Source of the DNA: Scilla litardierei
Taxonomy: Eukaryota; Streptophyta; Magnoliopsida; Asparagales; Asparagaceae
Reading direction: 5' to 3'
Assembly (NCBI GenBank): GCA_030789695.1
Contig: CM061133.1
Span: forward strand, 94,357,528 to 94,421,527
Length of the DNA: 64,000 nt
Notes under the pieces: model-generated
Seen by the model: the letters and a program-made list of their open reading frames with translations, nothing else
Told to the model about the DNA's origin: nothing
Databases searched by the model: none
Part shown: one piece after another, positions 34,481 to 45,983 of the stretch
Layout: the number at the start of each line of letters is the position of its first letter
Numbering within the stretch: position 1 is the stretch's first letter
Made by a program: the position numbers and the translations under genes

Positions 34481-37400
34481 TGTAACAGCCGGTATTTTTA
34501 GCCGTGATTTAGTCATGTGTATCGGTAATTTTCTTTCGAACATCTGGATTATTTTTCGTCCGTGCGTTTCTTGTTACGCGTGTACGAGTCTGTATTTCTG
34601 TTTTTACCGGAATGTCATTAATTGATCACCTAGTTTAACTAAAAACTTTAATTTGATTATTTACGAATTACTTTTATTGTTTTTACTAATCACGTTTAAA
34701 CCTTAATTAATTAATTAATTAATTTCTCTTCGTTCAAAAACACGTTTAGATTTTGAGAGGAGAAGTCGTATACATTAGGCTAGGCAGATGCATTCCCTCT
34801 TGTTCATTCAACAAACATCATTTAAATCTATCCTAATCACTAACCTAACCTAATTAATTCTCGTTGACAAATTGGAGACATGGTTCCCTGCTGAATCTTT
34901 CTTAAGGCGTGTCTTCATCCCTGCAAACAAACAGTAACTATTTGCCGAATCCTGTTAGCCATCGTCTTCCACAATCGTTCCCAGGTTCATTATCTTCCCA
35001 ACATCAACCAACAAACTGAAATCGGCCCCCTCCAACAATTTCTTCCCCAAACCAGTAACCCAAATCCAAAACCCAAATAATTTCAGATCCAAGAACACAC
35101 ATTTCTTCCCCAAATCCAAAATCTGAAAACATCAAAAAAATCAAGATCTAAAACCCAAATCTGAAAATAGCTTCAGATTCAAACCAACATAGATCTGAAA
35201 TTAATTTCAGATATAAACTCATTCAAACCCCTCTTCTTCCTCCTCTTCCTTCCCCTTACTCATCTTCCTCCTTGGCCGGCCCCCTCGCCTAAACCCACGC
35301 GCGCGCCTCCAGTAACCGCCGCCCGCCAGCGCGCGCCACCCGCCGGACCACCGACCCGCCGCCGCCCTGCCGCCTGGAGCCGCCGGCCGTGAGGCTTCTC
35401 CTTCCCGTCGTGCGAGGTGATGCTCTCTTCTCCTTGCGTTGTCTCAGCTGCTGCCTTTGAAAACGAAAAATCAAAAAAAAAGAAGAGAAAGAAAGAAACA
35501 AAGAGAGAACCTGGAAAAGATAAGAGAGAGGGGTTGATTTTTAATACAAGTTTGTTTTGCTGACAATGGCAAGCCAGCCAGAAGGTCATATTTAGATTAA
35601 AAAGTATAATAGAAATGAAGGAGTCAAAAGTCAGGATTGTACTCTTATCATATTTAAATATGGTACATATAATAATGCTCCTTTATATCATATGCTGATT
35701 GCTACGAGGGCATTTCTTTTATTCAGTAAATACAATGCTTTTGATGCCAGGTTGTAAAGTTAATGTGGGGTAGAGAAATGGATATTATTACATATAGGTT
35801 ATTACCCCTAGGTTATTGTTAGTAAGTAATATAATTATATCATGTTACTTGCTACCATTAGTCAAACTTAGTAGGTAGATCTAATAAATACCATGTTAAA
35901 ACTTGTAATTAGCTTAAATGAGTTAATTAACATTAATTAGCATTATTTAATGTTAACTTGTTTGTATCATTGATTTCAGCATGTTATTACTTGTAAATGA
36001 TGTTAGGGTATTAACACTAGAATAAAATAATGTGTACCCAGTTTGTATAACCTAATAAACACCACCCTAGCCAGTGAACCCCACAAAAATTAGACGAACC
36101 CAATTTAGGGGTTAACTTAATAGTTGTGTAACTCGCAATAGATTTAATTCGTTAATTCTCGTTTTAAACACGTTTTGTTAATTATAATAAATGTTATTAT
36201 TTAATGACGCAGATATGTCGCGAACTTTCCTACCGTTACTCGGACAACCTAAACTGTCCCAGTCAGGCAAGCGTGCAGTTATTTTATGTTTTTGTGATAT
36301 CTGATGTTGTACACTTAATTACTGACACAAACACACTTTTCAGAATTGCTAGACTTAAACTCGTCTGCGTGTGTATGGATCCCTTAATAATCAAAATGAA
36401 CACACTTTGTGAATGGTAATGTTTCTGGACATGTATGGTTAATTTTAGAACTGTTGATACTTATATAATGTTAAATGCCGTTGGCTCTCGTAGTTAAATG
36501 CCGTTGGCTACTGATGTTACATGTCGTTGGCTATCGATGTTACATGCCGTTGGCTACCGATGTTACCATGCCGTTGGCTACCAGCTGCCGTTGGCTATCA
36601 GATGTTACTTGCCGTTGGCTATCAGTTAATCTCATCGGTCACATGTGATTACGTCACATGCGACTAGTCTGGACTCGTGTTTCAGTATATGACGGATTAG
36701 CATCCTGGCTTGTGATCCAGGAAATACACATGGGTGGGGTTGGTTCCCGGGCACTAGCCGGTAGTAAACGAGTCGCCTTCGGGGGCACTTGAAGGTGTAT
36801 TTATTTACTATTCGTCTAACGGCGGGAATCTTATTCACGGACTTGCACACACAGTTAAATAATTGAAAAGGAAAGTTAATTACAGACTGATGTTACATTG
36901 CTCAACTGCCATGTTAATTTTTACAACTGAAATGCCATGCTAATGTAACTTGTTGCTTTAACAACCATGCTAGTGTAACTTTTCATAATTGTTTTAACTG
37001 TTTCAGTTCATTGAAATACATGCTAGTGTAAATTCTCTTAACTGCTGTAAAACTGCCATATATATAACTTGTTATATATATCTTGCCTTGGGTCATCTGA
37101 CATCTACTTGCAGACCCTTGCTGACATACATTCATGTTGTTTGAATATATGTCATGTTACGAGACAGGTTATCTCGAGGACGAGTTGCTAGATCAGAGTG
37201 ATCCAATTGACCAGGATTCTGCTGATCCTGAAGTCCACTCCACCGTGGTCTAGTTGCTGAATTATCACCGCTGCAGTTATTTATTTTCACCGCTGTTGTT
37301 TGTAGGGTGTGTACCACTTTATCTGTATCGCTATCGTTGTAGGCCATGCTTGGGGCCCTTTTATTATTGTGTACTATATCTGGATGTTGGCTTAAATATT

Positions 37401-37538
37401 TCTGTTGTTCTGAGTTGCATGCAAGTTCCTGCGAAAGGTGTTTTCACAGACGCTTATTGGGTTCGAGCTTCACCGCTCCAACCTAAGCGGGCCCGCTCAC
37501 GTCCTCGCCCCAAGTATAATGGGAAGCGGGGCGTGACA
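34481..37538 (+). repeat. 3' LTR of element A
   Basis: 3058 bp, TGTAACAGCC...GGGGCGTGACA, then ATATG. Same internal features as the 5' LTR, with a small deletion in the GC-rich part (near 35320) and scattered substitutions. Confidence 0.92.
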
Positions 37539-37543
37539 ATATG

Positions 37544-39558
37544 TATATCACCTATATACTCATGTGACAAATACATAACTACTTACGTATAAGCACAACA
37601 CATAACTACGCACGAGCACATGCTCACACGTACTAACATATAGGTCATATAATAGGCCTACTCACTTATCTATACGCACACCTATTATTATCACACCTAA
37701 CATATACATAGCTTTACCAATCATTTTATTTCAACCATTATAAGTATCTCTAACTACATACACCCCATTAGATATTTCAACGCTGAGTCATATATACTCA
37801 GACACCCCTAGAGTGGTATAACTATCCTCACACATACTAACACACATACAGATTCATAACATCATGAATAACTCTGAGTATGTATATATCACTCAATATA
37901 CAAACATTAATATACTATGGGGGAGTACACTCATTCAAGCCCACGTACACACTTAGGTACATGCACCACGACAACGTCACAAAGGTCCAAGGACTACTTA
38001 ACAAATTTGGGTTGACACGGACATTGACGAGCACTAAAGCCTAAGCAATAGAGGGAGATCGAGGTCGAAAGCGTGACGAGGGAAGGATTGATAAGCACGA
38101 GTTCAGATAGGACGAATACAATGGGACAGCTTGGTTAGGTGAAGCAGCGATTCACTTGTGAATGCTTAGGTGGAGGAAAGGGAGATGTAGTGATATCCTT
38201 ATAGGATATAGAAAGAAAATAGTGTAAATAACAAAAGCTAAAATACGTGAAATTTGAAAACTGTTGTGCTTCAAAAGTTGGAATCCTTGTATGTATAAAA
38301 ATATTTAGAGATCGATAAAACAAGTTGTCCGAAATAAGTTTGAGTTGAATAGTCATAATAAGATAAAATGGTTTATTGACTTATCGAAAATCATTATGAA
38401 AATGAAGTAAATTATTCATACGAACATTAAGGACGTAGTTCAGAAAATATTATACTGCTGTAATTTAATGTAATGTGGCAAAAATTCCGGAATTCAAAGA
38501 ATGGAAACAGATTAACTATAGTGTAGAGAATGTTTTCCAAGTCTTAAAACTGGAGAAAAATTTCAAATAACCAATATTGAAAATACTTTTAGAGAAACCC
38601 GGACTTGCCAAGAAGAAACTGTTTTATACAAGGGTTTTAAAGTACGGGTACAACGAACCTAGGACGGATATATATATAAAAGATAATTGAAGTTCTATTT
38701 AGCTTGGTAAAAGATTTTAAAGTACGTATGCTAAGCAGTTAAAATGAATCTCATAGTTTTAGAAAGGATGGTATATCGAACTTTTCAAAATAGTAATAGA
38801 GTTTTTAAACCGAAATGCGAAAAATATAGATTAGAAAATAGTTACGAGATAGTAATTATAATTGCAACCAATAGACTTCAAAATCTACAAGGAATTTTGA
38901 CTCAATCAAAAAGTGAGGAATTTTAAATGTATACGTAGAGAGTTTAAAACAAAATTTAAACATAGCGAAAACTTTTAATGAGGGAAATCGAAAAATAACT
39001 TTGAAAAATTCAAGCTTTGCGAAAGAGGACATTCGGAAGATCAACGATTATCGCTATGTGGTGATCACGTGAATCGGGGCAAGGAATTTGGTCGCATGAT
39101 CGAACATAAACTCGCCTAGGATATGACTCAGGAAAATCTACGAGGAACTCCTACGGTCGACCAACTAAAGATCAGGAAACTTGGCGCTAAGACTTTCTAA
39201 GGAACTAGACCTTAATGAACTGCGTTCGGCTTGGCCCGAAGTCGACGAACCCAAGTGAACGACTAAAGGAACTCTAGAAGTCTATCATGGTCAAAGCTAG
39301 ACAGGAACAACCACGGTAACCCCTAAGACGATTTAATCAATTCCTAGCTGGGAGTCTAACTAACAACCAGGGACCTCTAACTAGCAAGCACAGATGTCTA
39401 ACTAAGTCTTCTTACCACCTAGTGACATAGGAAAATGACTAGACTCAAGGCTTATGACTCGGATGTTGCAATTTATTTAATGGACATTCCGTTATTATCG
39501 TTGTTCCGTTAATTCGCAATTGCAAGACGGAAGACCTGCATGGGCCACCAACAAAACC
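37544..39558 (-). mobile_element. Interior of C2, 5' part: non-coding, pol-derived scrap
   Basis: Read on minus from 39558, the primer site is followed by a leader with repeated TTAGTTAGA phrases. A short stretch near 39230-39290 resembles the protease-RT linker of A (TCGTTCACT, CTTCGGGCCAAGCCGAACG). After this the sequence is AT-rich to about 38000 and ACATA-rich to 37544. No frame has a recognisable domain. It lines up loosely with C1 5092-6500. Confidence 0.6.
39532..39550 (-). other. Primer-binding site of C2, tRNA-Ile type
   Basis: AGACCTGCATGGGCCACCA on plus, which reads as a tRNA-Ile 3' end including CCA. The element strand is its complement, 8 nt (GGTTTTGT) from the LTR. Confidence 0.85.
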
Positions 39559-42472
39559 TGTCACGCCCCGCTTCCGAAAAATGTGGAGGCGAGACGTGAG
39601 AATGTCCGCTCAGACTTGAAGCTACAAAGCTGCAAGTCCGATAAGCGTCAATCAACTTTAAACTGCATGTCCTTGCAACGCGAAACGAAACAAAGATAAT
39701 AATAAGGAAATGAGACAAAAGAGAAATCTCAGAATATCCATAATAATAAATTTCAACATCGCAGAAAAGCCACCAGGCTAAAAGAAAAGAGTCTAAAGGC
39801 CCAAACATGGCCAACAAAAGTACAACGTACAGAGTAAAGGTGCCACACACCGACAATTAACAACAAAACCTAAAACAAAAGGAAGCTCAGCAAGGGGCAC
39901 CGGTGTCCACAAAACTCCTCCTGGACAGACTTGGGCTCAGGCTCAGCGTCAGCAAAACAACACGTACTCAGCAACGGTCTCTGGCTCAGGGTCTAACATG
40001 TGACACCCAAAAGAGCAAGGGGCACATGTCAGCAAGTCTACAAGAGACTTGTGCAAGGAAACTGGAAGTGAAGGTAAGAAACCTAGCAGTTCTAGCATGA
40101 TGCAATGACATGGCAGTTAAAGTATGAGTGCAACAAGTAAAGTAAGGTAAGGTACGAGCATGGCATGGCATGGATGTCAAGTTTTTACAAGAAACACTCA
40201 CTAGTACAAGACAAGTAAAGTAAGCACCTCGTGCACAGAGATTACGCCTTCTGGCTAGAGTGGCTGATGGGGCCAACTCCTAAGCTCAGGTGATCGCTTA
40301 TCCCTACCCCTCCACGTGTATCGAGCCAGGGCCTTACCCCCGAACGGTAATGCCCGCTTCTGGATCACAAGCCAGGAAGTGTTTTTCATGATTGGCATAG
40401 GGGTGCACCTAGCCTTAGCAAGGAAGTCGGGCATTGCTTTTGACCAACACACTTGGCCCGATCCTAGATCACGAGCCCAGGAAGTACTGTTCATGATGGC
40501 GTAAGGGTGCACCTAGCCGGACAAGGAAGTACAAGTACAAGTATTGTAGCGTGTGCTACGAATGCGACATTCAATGCATGGATGACATGACATGGCAAGT
40601 AGTAAAGCGTACAGGTAAGGAAAGTAAACATGACAGTTTAGTATGCATGATCAACAAGTTAAAGAGTTGGATCTAGCTTCGTTGTCAAGCTAGATCAATT
40701 TAGGTGACGGATCTAGTTTCGTTGTCAAACTAGATCAAGTAGGCGTCTAGCCAGCTATCATTTCACCGACTAGTCTCTTTTACGCTAAAAACAAGGAAGT
40801 GGCCTAAAACATGGCCCTACACAAGAGTTGGCAAGTTTCACTTGCCTGCAAGTCTGACGTATGAAAAATACCGTCCAAAAGTCCACAAGTCACAAACAAC
40901 CTATGTGCACAAGTCCACCGGCCTACAGTCCCAAATTAAGTTATCTTAATTAGTGAATTATCAGACAACCAGAATACCGATTTTTATCTTGTTTAACAGG
41001 GTTGGGTTGGGGGTCCTAAAAGTGCAGAACGTTACCTCAACACGACGCGAAAGCTACACTGGCGTCGGGTAGCAACGCCAGGGGTTGGATTAAAAGAACG
41101 CGCTCCAAGTCCTGATTCCAATATAGATTCCGCGTTGGAAAGTTCAGAGCAGCAACCGGAGCGACGAATCCAGATTCCATAGTTAGCACGTGCGACGACG
41201 GGCTACGACGTATCGCAACGTCGTACGCGGTAAATCGTCGAAGAGAAAGCACCTAGGTGGGGCCCACCATAGTCCTAGGGACCAATAGGGGACCCACAAT
41301 ACCTCTGGAGAACTTGGGGGCCCACTGTGGCAAGTGGTGCGGGAGTTGCGACGTTGCGACGAACGTCGCTCGGTCAGACACGCTTGGTGCGGGGGATTCT
41401 CTCGGCCAGACACATGCGACGGGGCTATGCAGCGCTTGGGGTCGGTCGCAGTGGCGGGTGCGGAGAATCCATCGGTCGGTGCGGTAGAGCGGGCCGGTCG
41501 GGCGATGTGCGGTGCGTTGCACCATTGCAACGTTGCAACGGAGCGGGGATGCGACGTGAGCGGGCGGGCGCCTCGGTCAGACACGGGGCAAAGCGGGCTT
41601 GCGAGGCTGGGGCTGCTGCGGTGCGGAGCGGGCGGAGCTCTCGGTCAGACCGAGAGCTCCTCTCGGTCGGTGCGGGCGAACGGAGCGGGCGATGCAGCGG
41701 GTTCGAGCGGATGCGGGTGCGGGGAAAGCTGTTGGTCGGTGCGGGGTTTTTGGGGTGTTTGGCTCGGTCGGTGCGGGCGGCAGCTGTCGCAACGTTGTGA
41801 CGATTCGTCGCAACGTGAATTTGGGGTTTTGGAAGCGGCTAGGGTTAATTTCTTGCGAAAATAGGTCTTCCAAGGGGTTGTTTATATAGTGTAGATGGGT
41901 TGACTTGTTCTAGGGCTAATCCTAATGGGATTAGGAGTTTAAAATAATTTAAAATTCAAATCTACTCTTCCTAATCACATAGGGATTGGGTGCGGCCAAG
42001 ATAGGGCTAAGATTTGGCTCAAAAATTATTTAAAACGTTTGAAACTCAAATAAATTTTATTTGGCCAAAATTAATTTAAAACGTAGCTATTAAAAATATT
42101 TTAAACCTTGCTAAAAATATAAAGTAGGTCAAATGAGCTCCGAAAATTATAAAATAAATATCGGGGTGATCGTGATGACGAAAGTGAGCTAACTAAGAAG
42201 ACAGATCTCAATTTCAACGTCGGATGACGAAACTAAAAATAGAAATGTCTCCCGTCAAAAGTGAGAATCACAACGTCTCTTCGAATAAGATTAGATCGTG
42301 GGAAAACGGCTCGAGAAATGTCGTTCCAATTTAGTGCCACAATTTAATACTCTTAGAGACGTTCACAACGGCATATCACCCAAGTATTCACAAACAAACA
42401 AAGTCTAAAATTAATACGTGCACGGTCAAAAGCACGTGCACGAACATCGGACAACGAAAAGTGGTCGTTACA
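39559..42472 (-). repeat. 5' LTR of element C2
   Basis: 2914 bp, partner of 22315-25246, followed by AATAG (42473-42477). Small indels and substitutions are concentrated in the GC-rich block. The hairpin pair lies at 40670-40736. Confidence 0.9.
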
Positions 42473-42477
42473 AATAG

Positions 42478-42868
42478 GCCCGCAAATGTCACCATGTATT
42501 CTCTCTAGGAAGCTCGGAGACTCAGAGTCCACCTTCATGGGGGATGGTATCGTAATCAATTTCCCTTTGTGACAAGGGGGACAATGAGATTCACCCTTTC
42601 GATGTAGCTTCAGGCTTTTCGAGTTAATTCCACGGGATTGGGATATGATGCGACACATCATATTCCTTCCAGGGTATCCTATTCTACTGTGCCAGAGTTG
42701 GAATTCTGGTTGATTATTGTACTTCTGGTGCTCGAGTGTGTTTGCTTCCATTGCTCTTATCCTTGTATGGTAGAGACCCGACGGGAGTCTCTCAAAACGC
42801 TCGACTGTGGTTTTAGCACTGTTTTTATGAGACGTTACATACAGGAATTCTCTGTTTTGTTTACTCAC
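42478..42868 (-). pseudogene. pol: Element D GAG-pre-integrase and start of integrase
   Basis: The minus-strand frame contains QLWHSRIGYPGRNMMCRII (the GAG-pre-integrase LWHxRxGHPG pattern) and the zinc-binding SHCPPCHKGKLI. ERIHGDICGPI follows, with the first catalytic Asp of the integrase core. At 42478 the frame is cut by the C2 insertion; the rest of integrase continues at 22309. The upstream part shows YVTSHKN. Residues read beyond the cut belong to the C2 LTR. Confidence 0.85.
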
Positions 42869-42899
42869 CGTCTCAAGGTGGTATCCGTTTAATCGGATA

Positions 42900-43150
42900 T
42901 CTTTAAAGCTTAATAGATTTCTATGTGAGCTGGGAGAGAAAAGCGCATCTTTTATTATAGTTGTGTTTTGTTGGGGAGCATAAAATATGCTTCCCCTGAT
43001 CCTTCAATAATTCCTGATGGACCGGATATTGCATTCACGGTTCCATCGTATTTATCAATGCTTTGAAAAAAGCAAATGTCTTGGAGGATCGTGTGCGTAG
43101 AGGCACTGTCCACTAGGCATTTATAATCCATCTAGTTATAAGAGAAAAAT
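42900..43150 (-). pseudogene. pol: Element D protease
   Basis: Minus-strand translation gives YKCLVDSASTHTIL, the aspartic protease core of this copia type (D-S-A-S/T-T-H). Then come KYDGTVNAISGPSG and IIEGSGEAYFMLP. A stop lies just after this block. Short, but the motif is clear. Confidence 0.7.
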
Positions 43151-43299
43151 ATCGCAGTATAAGGCACAAGAGAAGATATACTACGAATAATTATTCAATG
43201 TCTGAAAAGTTTCATGCAACATGCTAGAATTTAAAACAAGCAGATAGTAAATTGTTTTTCAAACAAAAATTACAATGCATGGAAAAAGTAGATAATGCC

Positions 43300-44255
43300 T
43301 CAGTCGAGCAGGTCATCGTTTGAGAAGTCCTCATCGATGAACCTGATTGGTGACAGGTCTTCTTGTTCCACCAGGTTTGTCTCAGCTTACATCTGGCTCA
43401 CTTTTTACAAGTCCTGTAGGTGACGTGGAGTCCGACAATTCCTGGACCAGTGTCCAGTCATGCCACACATGTATCATTTATCTTCTCATTCCTTTCTGGG
43501 GGCAGAAGTCTGGCCGTCGTCCTTTCTCTTCCACACATTTTTCTTCTTTCCCTCATGGTTGGTTCTTGGAGGGGGTCCTCTAGTCTGCTTCTTCATTGCC
43601 TTACCCTTCTGGGATTTGCCTTTGAAGTTGCTCCTCTTCTTCTGGGAGGAGATGTGATGCGCTTCAGGCGCAGGAGCAGTGCCGGTAGGGCGTGAGTTAT
43701 GGGTGGCCAGAAGGAGGTCTCTATTCTGCTCTGCCATCAGAAGGCATGAGAGAAGCTCTGAGTATTTCGTGAACTTTTGTTCACGATACTGTTACATTAG
43801 TATAACATCCTTCTCGTGGAAGGATGTATACGTCTTCTCTAACATGCGCTCCTCCGTCACCTTTTCACCACACAACTTCAAGCGTGAGGTGATGCTGAAA
43901 AGTGCCGAGTTGTACTTGGCAATAGACTTAAAGTCTTGGAGACGGAGGTTCTTCCATTCATATCACGCTGGGAAAGTATAACATCTCTTTGATGTTTATA
44001 CCTGTCCTCGAGGGCGGTCCATAACTCATAAGAGTCTTCCACCGTGAGGTACTCGGCCTTCAGGGTCCGATCGATATGACGTCTGATATAGATAATTGCT
44101 TTCGCTTTATCTATATCAGAAACCTTATCGCCTACAACGATGGAATGGCTCAGTCCCTGTGCTCGCAGGTGGAATTTTATGTCCAACTGCCAGCTTAAGT
44201 AGTTCTTGCCTGTAGCATCCAATACGTCGAAATCGACGCTCGCAATTGTGGCCAT
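43300..44255 (-). pseudogene. gag: Element D gag
   Basis: The ATG at 44255 opens MATIASVDFDVLDATGKNYLSW, then KAIIYIRRHIDRTLKAEYLTVEDSYELWTALEDRY. It shifts frame near 43960, continues through LKLCGE- and LEKT-like blocks, and reaches MAEQNRDLLLATHNSRPTG (43737), followed by a Lys-rich stretch. The zinc knuckle near 43430-43480 starts with a TGA in place of the first Cys and then reads YMCGMTGHWSRNC. So the Gag is broken by at least one frameshift and a nonsense change that removes a zinc ligand. The sequence is clearly homologous to E gag. Confidence 0.8.
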
Positions 44256-44939
44256 TTATCTCTCTAGCATGTATAAAAATAGGCAATAATTAGATATTTT
44301 TGCAGAAAAATAAATAATTAAGCATTTCAGACACAGATATTTGCTGCGTGGATCGGTTAATCATCATATTAATTACAGTCCATACAGTCCCAAAAAGAAA
44401 TGAAAGTACAACTCGGGAACCCCGTGGGGCCCCTATTCTTCTGGAATGGTCTTTCATCTTCTTGAGGCGTCCGCCGGTCTTGTAATTTTACAAAAATATC
44501 TTCACTACGTTTTTCTCTCTTAAAAAAGGAAAATAATGCAAGGGAAATAATGGTGATAACTAGCCGATCCAAAACCGCAGCAAATATGAACATTCGTCGT
44601 AGGCAGAAAAAAATGCAACAGGCATTTAATCATCACAGGCAGTTTATTCATTATATGCAATTAATCATCACATGCAGTTTATAATGGAAAATGAAAATTT
44701 TTCGTTTAAAAATTATTGGACCACTAGGCAACGTCATACACCGTTAGGTTAGTTAACTAACGGCAGAGCGGTCGCAGGATCTTCCTAATTTTTAAACGTT
44801 TAAAAATCATATAATCCGAATAAAATGCGATGAATAAAATCACATGTAATTTGTCCAGATTTTAACGAAAAAAATCGTAATTAAATCTGAAAAAGATTTG
44901 AAAATAGGAAATTTTCGGGGTGAAACCCTAGTTAGAATT
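44256..44939. other. AT-rich leader of element D, no gene
   Basis: Non-coding stretch between gag and the GC-rich block; no motif recognised. Confidence 0.6.
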
Positions 44940-45380
44940 TTGGGACACGTGTGCGCAAGGGGGGACCGCTGCAGGTGGCTGGGCCCGTCCGCCGCTACTG
45001 GTGGCGGCGGGGGGTCCACCGCTGCGGGCGGCGGAAACAGCCCCGCCGCTGCCGGCAGTGGGTTCTGCCCACCGTCGCAGCGGCAGCGGTAGCCCGCCGC
45101 TGCAGGCAGCGGGGGGAGCCCCGCCGCTGCCTGCGGCGGGTTCTGCCCGCCGTCTGCAAGCGGCGGGGCTCCCCCGCCGCTTCCAGCGGCTGGATCGGCC
45201 CGCCGCTACGAGCGGCGGGGGTTTCGCCCGCCGCTTCCAGTGGCGGGGTCGGCCTGGCGCTGCGAGCGGCGGGGGTCGCCGCCGCTTCCAGCGGCGGCGA
45301 CTTTCGCACGCCGCTTCGAGCGGCGGCGGGATTTGCACGGGTTTTTCGCTCGACGGGGAAAAGATCCCCTAGGGTTTAAT
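44940..45380 (-). repeat. GC-rich hairpin array in leader of element D
   Basis: About ten or more units such as CCGCCGCTTCCAGCGGCGG and CCGCCGCTACGAGCGGCGG: 7-8 bp stems with loops of about 3-5 bases, adjacent units joined by GGGGxxxCC. Frames of 64-142 codons on both strands (Ala/Arg/Pro-rich) are by-products. Position and design match the block in E, but the unit sequence differs. Confidence 0.8.
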
Positions 45381-45668
45381 GATTTTGGGGAAGAAGACGA
45401 TAAAAACCCAATTTTTGTTGGAAAAAATTCAGTTTTGATCTCCAAAATAGCGTTTTTATTATAAAAAGTTGATTTTTAACAATAAAAATGATGTTATTTC
45501 ATTAAACAGTCGATCCGAGTAATTGGATCTAAACATATGCGCACATGAATTTAGATCTATGGAAAAGAGTTACTTCTAGATCCTACCTGCCAGATCTAGC
45601 GACGTTCGGTGAAGGAAGTCCGTGCGCGTCGCGTTGTCTGTCGGCAGGGGTTCGGCTCAGCCTCGAGT

Positions 45669-45680
45669 GTGCTGATAACG
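45669..45680 (-). other. Primer-binding site of element D (tRNA-Ile anticodon-arm type)
   Basis: GTGCTGATAACG on plus, touching the LTR at 45681. Identical to the site in E, while the adjoining leader differs. Confidence 0.6.
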
Positions 45681-45792
45681 TGTTGTAAACGTAGTGGCTA
45701 TAGAATCCATAGCCATGTATTTATAATAATAGAGTTACATAATGGGTGGATAACCACTAACGGTTTGGTTCCCCAAAAGCCCGTTTATAACA
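45681..45792 (-). repeat. 5' LTR of element D
   Basis: 112 bp, TGTTGTAAAC...GTTTATAACA; about 11 differences from the 3' copy. Confidence 0.85.
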
Positions 45793-45983
45793 CGGTCCAA
45801 TTTTTCCTCGTTGGAACAATTTCCCCCAGTGGAACACGTAATTTTGATCTTCATATTCTAAAATTCATACACACCAAAGATGTAGTGTACTCATAGAGTT
45901 TGCTCGTTCATACACTTTTCACAAAAATTTAACGGCTTCGCAGTAATAGAATTTTTTGTAACGACTAGATAAACAAACAAACC
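45793..45983. other. Spacer between elements D and F
   Basis: 191 bases of AT-rich DNA; nothing recognised besides the target duplication CGGTC of D at its start. Confidence 0.6.

Larger units (their letters stand above)
26611..37538 (+). mobile_element. Gypsy element A (chromovirus/Tekay-like), nearly full-length, nested in C2
   Basis: 10.9 kb with LTRs 26611-29685 and 34481-37538 and target duplication ATATG at 26606-26610 and 37539-37543. Order: LTR, tRNA-Ile primer site, gag, intron-like spacer, protease, RT, RNase H, integrase with a second intron-like insert, C-terminal domain, hairpin, polypurine tract, LTR. The order and the integrase C-terminus fit plant chromoviruses of the Tekay/Del type. 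Two stops in pol and a one-base loss near its end leave it non-functional. The LTRs differ by roughly 2% by eye, so it is older than B. Confidence 0.93.
22315..42472 (-). mobile_element. Non-autonomous gypsy element C2, minus strand, split by element A
   Basis: LTRs at 22315-25246 and 39559-42472 begin (minus) TGTAACGACCAC and end GGGGCGTGACA. The target duplication is AATAG on both sides (22310-22314 and 42473-42477), inside the integrase of D. Without A the interior is about 3.4 kb and has no ORF with a recognisable domain, although primer site, 3' hairpin and polypurine tract are all intact. The LTRs differ by a few percent at most. It is a large non-coding derivative that would depend on proteins from an A/B-like element. 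Confidence 0.9.
19034..45792 (-). mobile_element. Copia element D, minus strand, split by C2 and A
   Basis: Bounded by two 112-bp LTRs with flanks CGGCC (19029-19033) and CGGTC (45793-45797). Without the nested C2+A block (22315-42472 plus one duplication) it is about 6.6 kb. Reading right to left: 5' LTR, primer site, GC-rich hairpin leader, gag, protease, GAG-pre-integrase, integrase, reverse transcriptase, RNase H, repeated 3' module, 3' LTR. The LTRs differ at about 11 of 112 sites, so D is the oldest dated insertion here, as nesting requires. Frameshifts, stops and a catalytic change in RT make it dead. Confidence 0.9.

Noticed and set aside
39532..39550. Fragment of a tRNA-Ile gene
   Set aside because: Only 19 bases match, in the primer position next to an LTR and repeated in other elements, so it is a primer-binding site.
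44928..45445. Six or more frames of 64-142 codons in all phases
   Set aside because: They are caused by the GC-rich hairpin array, where stops are rare.
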